A stretch of DNA of 28,346 bases from Holophagaceae bacterium UBA706 (GTDB lineage Bacteria; Acidobacteriota; Holophagae; Holophagales; Holophagaceae): the NCBI GenBank assembly GCA_002298155.1, contig DBME01000013.1, positions 20,278 through 48,623 of the forward strand, given 5' to 3'. The translations under genes were made by a program, and so were the position numbers. How positions within the stretch are numbered: position 1 is the first letter of the stretch; each line of letters opens with the position of its first letter. Below the pieces are notes generated by a model that was not told the origin of the DNA, made no database searches, and saw nothing but the letters and a program-made list of their open reading frames with translations. Below are positions 24,345 to 28,346 of this stretch, piece by piece.

Positions 24345-25147
24345 CGCGCCACCAGGGCCAGGAGGACGGCGGCCTCCACCAGCTGGTTGCCGGCGCCCAG
24401 AAGGTCTCCGCTGTGCCCGCCCAGGCGGTTCTTCAGATAGGCCGCCCAGACCAGGACCGTGACCACCGCGGCGATGGCGGCCTGCAGGAGGCCGGGGCGG
24501 TGCCAGCAGGCCGCGTTCATGGCGGCGAGGAGGACGCTGGCCCCCAGGAACGAGATCCAGCCCATGCCGCCGCCGACCTCCTTGGCCAGGCCCTGGGACA
24601 CCGCGGGAAGAAGGCCCGCCACCACGCTGATGGACCACCGTCCCCAGACCATGGCCAGGGGCAGGGCCCAGAGCGACCGGCGGTCCAGGGCGCACAGGGC
24701 GCTCCAGCGGACCGTGAGGAGCACCCAGAGGGCCATGGCCCCATGGGCGCCGATGCGGCTGTCCTTCATGATCTCGAGCCGGCGCACGGCGTCGCGACCG
24801 CCGGCGAAGGCGTCGGAGACGTCGGCGAGGCCATCCTCGTGGAAGGCGCCGGTGGCGAGCGTCATCGCCGTCACCGTCACCGCCGCCGCGGCGAGCGAGG
24901 AGAGCGGGCTCGACGCCAGGAGCGCCGCAACCAGCGCCGCCGGAGCGGCGATCAGCAGGCTCGCGAGCGGCAACATGCGCAGCGCACGGGCGAAGGGCGG
25001 CGGTGCGGCCGGATCGTCGGCCTTGCCCAGACGCGGCAGCGGCAGGCGCGAGAAGAAGCGCGTCATCGCCGCCGTCTCGGCGAGGAGGAGCGGCGCGTGT
25101 TCGCCGAGGACGGCGACGAGGCGGGCGAGCGGCGCGGGGACGGTCAT
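24341..25147 (-). CDS. cobS: Adenosylcobinamide-GDP ribazoletransferase, apparently chimeric
   Basis: 268 residues, an integral membrane protein that joins AdoCbi-GDP and alpha-ribazole to make cobalamin. Key motifs: RLPLP (34-38), HEDGLADVSDAF (103-114), MKDSRIGAHG (127-136), and the C-terminal GGHSGDLLGAGNQ (243-255). Several hydrophobic helices lie between. The start at 25147 has GGAG six bases upstream. The oddity is composition: residues about 1-126 use codons like cobT and the genes to the right, while the part after the MKDSRIG motif resembles cobC, cobU and cobQ to the left. The frame is intact. Either this is a contig join between two species at a conserved stretch, or a real recombinant gene. 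In the former case neither half belongs with the other. Confidence 0.85.
   Translation of the reverse strand: MTVPAPLARLVAVLGEHAPLLLAETAAMTRFFSRLPLPRLGKADDPAAPPPFARALRMLPLASLLIAAPAALVAALLASSPLSSLAAAAVTVTAMTLATGAFHEDGLADVSDAFAGGRDAVRRLEIMKDSRIGAHGAMALWVLLTVRWSALCALDRRSLWALPLAMVWGRWSISVVAGLLPAVSQGLAKEVGGGMGWISFLGASVLLAAMNAACWHRPGLLQAAIAAVVTVLVWAAYLKNRLGGHSGDLLGAGNQLVEAAVLLALVAR
24745..24850. other. Composition break / probable chimeric junction
   Basis: By eye, the sequence changes character within this interval, which encodes the cobS motifs HEDGLADV (24818-24841) and MKDSRIG (24749-24769). On the right, both strands are dominated by GCG/CGC/GGCGAG patterns; on the left, CTG, GCC, CCC, GGG and AGG-containing runs are typical. 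The exact base cannot be fixed because the motif is conserved enough to be near-identical in both sources. Confidence 0.6.
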
Positions 25148-25205
25148 CGGAGGCTCCGACGCGAGGGGATCGGCAGGGCGACCGGCGCATGGGGCCGAGG
25201 CCCCC

Positions 25206-25232
25206 TTGCCGCGCCGATGCGCGAGGTATAGA
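25206..25232 (+). promoter_or_regulatory. Possible promoter of cobT
   Basis: TTGCCG (25206-25211), 15-base spacer, TATAGA (25227-25232), 41 bases before the cobT ATG, in the 126-base gap between divergent cobS and cobT. The spacing is short, so this is tentative. No cobalamin riboswitch motif is seen in the gap on either strand. Confidence 0.3.
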
Positions 25233-25273
25233 CGGCCGCACGAGAGCCCAGCATCGCCTGCGAGAGGATTCCC

Positions 25274-26284
25274 ATGGCCGCTTCTCCCTTCGACGACTTC
25301 CGCGATCTCGTCAATCTCCTGCCGGAGCCGGAGACCGCCGCGGTCGAGGCCTATCGCGCCCGCGACGCTCAGCTGACCAAGATCCCCGGCTCGCTCGGGC
25401 GGCTGGAAGAGATCGCCGAATGGCTGGCGGCCTCTACCGGCAAGATCCCGCCGAAGGTGGAAAAGCCGCTGGTCGCGGTCTTCGCCGCCAATCACGGCAT
25501 CACCGCCAAGGGCGTCTCGGCCTTTCCGGCGGAAGTGACCAAGCAGATGGTCGCCAACTACGCCGCCGGCGGCGCGGCGATCAACCAGATCTGCATGGTC
25601 TCCGACATCGGCCTCAAGGTGTTCGAGCTGGCGCTCGACCATCCGACCCCGGACATTTCCGAGGAGGACGCCTTCGACGCCCAGGGCTGCGCCGCCACCA
25701 TGGCTTTCGGCATGGAGGCGCTGGCGGGCGGCGTCGACCTGCTGTGCCTCGGTGAGATGGGCATCGGCAACACCGCCGTCGCCTCGGCGATCTACCTCGC
25801 GCTCTTCGGCGGCAGCGCGGCCGAATGGGTCGGCCCGGGCACCGGCGTGCAGGGCGCGGCGCTGGCCAACAAGGCGGCCGTGGTCGAACAGGCCGTGCTG
25901 CGCATCGGCGGCGAGATGGACCCGTTCGAGATCCTGCGTCGCCTCGGCGGCCGCGAGATCGCGGCGATGGTCGGTGCGATCATCGCGGCGCGTCACCAGA
26001 AGGTGCCGGTGGTGGTCGACGGCTTCGTCACCTCCGCCGCGGCGGCGATCGTCCACGCGATGAACCCGCGGGCGATCGACCACTGCATCTTCGCCCATGT
26101 CTCGGCCGAACCGGCGCACCAGCGCGCGCTCGCCGCCATGGGCAAGAAGCCGCTGCTCGATCTCGGCATGCGGCTCGGCGAAGGCACGGGCGCGGCGGTC
26201 GCCGCCTCGATCGTGCGCGCGGCCGCCGCCTGCCACGCCGGCATGGCGACGTTCGCCGAGGCGGGCGTCTCCAACAAGGAGTGA
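25274..26284 (+). CDS. cobT: Nicotinate-nucleotide--dimethylbenzimidazole phosphoribosyltransferase
   Basis: 336 residues. It makes alpha-ribazole-5'-phosphate from nicotinate mononucleotide and dimethylbenzimidazole, supplying the lower ligand for CobS. Motifs: KIPGSLGRLEEIA (36-48), FAANHGITAKGVSAFP (70-85), LGEMGIGNTAVASA (159-172), VVDGFVTSAAAAI (247-259) and the catalytic-base motif LGEGTGAA with Glu303 (301-308). The ATG at 25274 has AGGA a few bases upstream. It is divergent from cobS, an arrangement common in Hyphomicrobiales. Codon use is unlike cobC-cobU-cobQ, consistent with a different source genome. Length and motifs are normal, so the gene itself looks functional. Confidence 0.94.
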   Translation: MAASPFDDFRDLVNLLPEPETAAVEAYRARDAQLTKIPGSLGRLEEIAEWLAASTGKIPPKVEKPLVAVFAANHGITAKGVSAFPAEVTKQMVANYAAGGAAINQICMVSDIGLKVFELALDHPTPDISEEDAFDAQGCAATMAFGMEALAGGVDLLCLGEMGIGNTAVASAIYLALFGGSAAEWVGPGTGVQGAALANKAAVVEQAVLRIGGEMDPFEILRRLGGREIAAMVGAIIAARHQKVPVVVDGFVTSAAAAIVHAMNPRAIDHCIFAHVSAEPAHQRALAAMGKKPLLDLGMRLGEGTGAAVAASIVRAAAACHAGMATFAEAGVSNKE

Positions 26285-26312
26285 GGACTGGGGGAAACAT
26301 CCCCCTCTCCCC

Positions 26313-26455
26313 GTTCGGCTTGGTGTAGAGGCCCTTCATGTTGAGGTGCTCGGCAAAGCCGAGCCTCGAAACGCGAAGGGCCGAGTGGCACGGCCCGTCG
26401 TCGACTTCGCCCTTCGAGGCCCGGCGTTGCCGGGCACCTCAGGGTGAAGCCGAAC
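26313..26455. repeat. Long imperfect inverted repeat (intergenic palindromic element) between convergent genes
   Basis: A 37-base unit at 26334-26370 and an inverted copy at 26413-26449 match at 31 of 37 positions (shared core TGAGGTGC...CGGCAA.GCCG.GCCTCGAA). Each unit is itself a hairpin (for example CTCGGC AAA GCCGAG). Pairing extends outward (GTTCGGCTT 26313-26321 with AAGCCGAAC 26447-26455) and inward (CGAAGGGC 26374-26381 with GCCCTTCG 26409-26416), giving a cruciform of about 140 bases. The unit resembles dispersed 'ccttcgaggc...cacctcagg' elements I know from alphaproteobacterial genomes. Lying between cobT and the convergent LysE gene, it may also end both transcripts. Confidence 0.75.
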
Positions 26456-26486
26456 AGAGGGCGGGCGTCGGAACGCCCTCCCCCCC

Positions 26487-27092
26487 TCACCGCCCGTCGA
26501 AGACGATCGGCACGATCGAGGCGACCAGCGCCAGCGCCATGGCGAGGTTGAAGATCGCCAGCCGCCGCGGGTCGGCGAGCACCCGACGCAGGCCGGCGCC
26601 GAGCGCCGCCCAGGTGGCGATGCAGGGCGCGCCGACCAGGATGAAGACGAGCGGGATCACCATCGTCGCGGCGAGCCGGCCGTCGCCGCCGCCATAGGCC
26701 GCGACCGCGCCGATCGCCATCACCCAGGCCTTGGGGTTCACCCACTGGAAGGCGACCGCCTCGTGGAAACGCATCGGCCGGGCACCGGCACGGTCCGCCT
26801 CGCCGATCGGACCGGCGCGGGCGAGGAGCCAGGCCAGCCGCAGCATCCAGACGACGCCGATCCAACGCAGCACCTCGTGCAGCGCCGGCCAGGCGACGAG
26901 CGCGGCGGCGAGACCCAACCCCATCACCGCGACCATCAGGGCGAAGCCGAGGCTGATGCCGGCGAGATGCGGCAGCGTCCGCACGAAGCCGAAGTTGGCG
27001 CCGGAGGCGAGCAGCATCGTGTTGTTCGGCCCCGGCGTGATCGTCGTGACGAAGGCGTAGGTGGCGAGCGCGAAGAGCATGTCCATCGTCAT
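26487..27092 (-). CDS. LysE/RhtB-family amino-acid exporter
   Basis: 201 residues, about six hydrophobic helices. The family's N-terminal motif TPGPNN (19-24) is present, together with FQWVNPKAW (about residue 115-123) typical of the LysE/RhtB group. These inner-membrane proteins export amino acids or related small molecules. The ATG at 27092 has AGGA about 11 bases upstream; the second ATG at 27086 is equally possible. It is divergent from the MocR-type regulator at 27196, with shared repeats between them, so the regulator probably controls it. The exported substrate cannot be told. Base use is of the right-hand (alphaproteobacterial) type. Confidence 0.88.
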   Translation of the reverse strand: MTMDMLFALATYAFVTTITPGPNNTMLLASGANFGFVRTLPHLAGISLGFALMVAVMGLGLAAALVAWPALHEVLRWIGVVWMLRLAWLLARAGPIGEADRAGARPMRFHEAVAFQWVNPKAWVMAIGAVAAYGGGDGRLAATMVIPLVFILVGAPCIATWAALGAGLRRVLADPRRLAIFNLAMALALVASIVPIVFDGR

Positions 27093-27138
27093 CGGCGGGC
27101 GGTCCTTCTTGCGGATTGCGATGGACCGCAGCCTAGAA

Positions 27139-27183
27139 ACGTGACACTTTCAAGGAAAGCCAAATAGCGTCACGTGACACTTT
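27139..27183. promoter_or_regulatory. Paired operator-like repeats between the LysE gene and the MocR-type gene
   Basis: Two identical 12-base direct repeats ACGTGACACTTT at 27139-27150 and 27172-27183, 33 bases apart start to start (about three helical turns, same face of the DNA). The second overlaps a perfect palindrome GTCACGTGAC (27169-27178). Paired direct repeats in the divergent promoter region are what known MocR regulators (GabR, PdxR) bind, so these are likely sites for the adjacent regulator. Confidence 0.65.
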
Positions 27184-27195
27184 TCGAGATCGCGC

Positions 27196-28346
27196 ATGAA
27201 ACTCGACAGCCCCTGGACGCCCCGTCTCGCCGACGGAGACGGCTCGCCGGTCGACCGGTTGGTGGCGGCGCTCGCCGAGGACATCGGCAGCGGCCACGTC
27301 GCGCCGGGGGCGCGGCTGCCGGCGCATCGCGACCTCGCCTGGCGCCTGTCGGTCGGGCTCGGCACCGTCACCAAGGCCTATGCGAGCCTCGAACGGCTGG
27401 GGCTGGTGGCGAGCGCGCGCGGGCGCGGCATGTTCGTCGCCGGCATCGCGCCGCGGCCGATCGAGACGATCGACCTCTCGGTCAACGTGCCGCCGCGGCT
27501 CCTCGCCGACCGGGTGCTCGCCGCGACGCTCGCCGACCTCGCCCGCACGCTCGATGCCGACACGTTCGGCGCCTATGCGCCGGCGGCGGGTCTTCCCGAA
27601 CACCGCGCGCTGATGGCGCGACGGCTCGGCGAATTCGGGCTCGAGGTGCCGGGGCGGCGGGTGATCCTGACCAACGGGGCGCAGCACGCGCTGGCGATCG
27701 CGCTCTCGGCCACCTGTCCGCCCGGTTCGGTGCTGATCACCGAGGCCGCCACCTATCCCGGCGCCCTCGTCTGGGCGCGGCGGGCGGGCGTCGAGGTCGC
27801 CGGCCTTCCGACCGACGCCGAGGGGCTCGTCCCTGCCGCGCTCGAGGAGGCGCTGGCGCGGCGCGTCCGGCGCGGACGTCCGGTCGTCTATCTGACGCCG
27901 ACGCTGCACAACCCGACCGGCGCGACCATGGGCGCCGCACGGCGACGGGCGATCGCGCGCCTCGCCGAGGTCCACGACGCCATCCTGATCGAGGACGACG
28001 TCCACGCGATCTTCGCCCCCGAAGGTCTCGCGCCGATCGCCGCGCTGGCGCCGGATCGGACGCTGCACGTCTCCGGCCTCTCCAAGGCGCTGAGCCCGGG
28101 CGTGCGCATCGGCGCGCTGGCGGTGCCGGAAGCCTTCGTCGAGCCGGCGCTGCTCGGGCTGCAGGCGACCTCGACCACCGCCTCGATGCTCGCCTGCCGG
28201 ATCATGGAACGCTGGCTCGCCGACGGCACGGCGCGGGCGGTCGCCGCGGCGATCCGGGCGGATGCCGAGAAGCGGCGGGCGCTGGTCGAGGCGATCCTGC
28301 CGGAAGACGCGGTGGCGCCGAGCGCCGCGGGGCTCCACGTCTGGCT
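27196..28346 (+). CDS. MocR-type transcriptional regulator (GntR winged helix fused to class I aminotransferase fold), 3'-truncated
   Basis: Open from ATG 27196 to the window end (383 codons seen, no stop). Residues about 15-85 form a GntR-type winged helix (LPAHRDLAWRLSVGLGTVTKAYASLERLGLV, quoted in part: GTVTKAYASLERLGL). A linker leads to a fold-type I PLP domain from about 90: TNGAQHALAIAL (159-170), HNPTG (238-242), IEDDV (265-269) and the PLP-lysine Lys297 in SGLSKALSPGVRIG. Such proteins sense PLP or an amino-acid adduct and control a nearby operon. The divergent LysE exporter and the repeats at 27139-27183 mark the likely target. About 70-90 residues are missing off the end, judging by the usual 460-480 length. 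Confidence 0.87.
   Translation, partial: MKLDSPWTPRLADGDGSPVDRLVAALAEDIGSGHVAPGARLPAHRDLAWRLSVGLGTVTKAYASLERLGLVASARGRGMFVAGIAPRPIETIDLSVNVPPRLLADRVLAATLADLARTLDADTFGAYAPAAGLPEHRALMARRLGEFGLEVPGRRVILTNGAQHALAIALSATCPPGSVLITEAATYPGALVWARRAGVEVAGLPTDAEGLVPAALEEALARRVRRGRPVVYLTPTLHNPTGATMGAARRRAIARLAEVHDAILIEDDVHAIFAPEGLAPIAALAPDRTLHVSGLSKALSPGVRIGALAVPEAFVEPALLGLQATSTTASMLACRIMERWLADGTARAVAAAIRADAEKRRALVEAILPEDAVAPSAAGLHVW

Noticed and set aside
25148..25273. Possible cobalamin riboswitch in the cobS-cobT gap
   Set aside because: No B12-box-like or GCCACTG motif on either strand, and the gap of 126 bases is too short for a full riboswitch plus promoters.
24341..26236. Long minus-strand open frame of 631 codons upstream-extending cobS
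   Set aside because: The upstream part is the antisense of cobT and has no ribosome site; cobS itself starts at 25147 with GGAG upstream.
27133..28338. Minus-strand open frame of 401 codons at the right edge
   Set aside because: It is Arg/Gly-rich antisense shadow of the MocR-type gene, whose plus-strand translation has clear GntR and PLP motifs.
1..28346. CRISPR arrays, insertion sequences and prophage genes
   Set aside because: Looked for regular spaced repeats, transposase motifs and phage structural genes; none seen.

Overview
The window looks like two genomes joined inside one gene. From 1 to about 24.75 kb the sequence is GC-rich. It carries an Oar-like TonB-dependent receptor, TlpA-family paralogues, PAS-rich kinases and a tightly packed cobalamin operon, which by gene style suits an acidobacterium of the Holophaga/Geothrix type. 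That assignment is an inference, since no marker gene is present. From about 24.85 kb to the end, base and codon habits change by eye (many GCG, CGC, CTC, ATC and TCG codons). The gene types there (cobT divergent from cobS, LysE exporter divergent from a MocR-type regulator, a palindromic intergenic repeat) fit an alphaproteobacterium of the Hyphomicrobiales. The change falls inside cobS, near its most conserved motifs, and the reading frame is kept.

Layout. (1) 49-6814: three TlpA/thioredoxin-fold exported proteins, two upstream and one convergent downstream of a 978-residue TonB-dependent receptor; a strong hairpin terminator separates the convergent genes. (2) 6815-7147: a non-coding stretch with a tRNA-like 3' half and stable hairpins. 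(3) 7148-14031, all on the minus strand: a chemosensory cluster read in the order bacteriohemerythrin, MCP, a second MCP without a periplasmic domain, CheY, STAS protein, CheA, CheW. No cheR, cheB or cheD is present in the window. (4) 14162-18244: a membrane-bound hybrid histidine kinase. Its promoter is followed by a roughly 105-nt leader that ends in a strong intrinsic terminator just before the gene, so it reads like an attenuator or riboswitch, or a small RNA. (5) 18421-21433: a soluble four-PAS histidine kinase and a response regulator with a C-terminal four-cysteine cluster, one nucleotide apart. (6) 21737-25147: the late cobalamin genes cobS-cobC-cobU-cobQ, overlapping or nearly touching. 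(7) 25274-28346: cobT, a cruciform repeat, a LysE exporter and a truncated MocR-type regulator with paired operator-like repeats.

How the parts work together. The receptor block probably serves the outer membrane and periplasm (uptake or secretion plus thiol-disulfide chemistry), but its substrate is unknown. The chemosensory block would pass signals from two receptors through CheW and CheA to CheY. The adjacent oxygen/iron-binding hemerythrin and the multi-sensor kinase suggest redox or oxygen sensing. CobU, CobS, CobT and CobC together make the lower-ligand assembly steps of B12, and CobQ amidates the corrin ring; cobT, however, lies on the right-hand side of the composition break.

The strongest items for follow-up are the cobS junction, the 18.26-18.40 kb leader RNA, the Cys-cluster response regulator, the MshEN-like insert in CheA, and the TlpA/receptor block.
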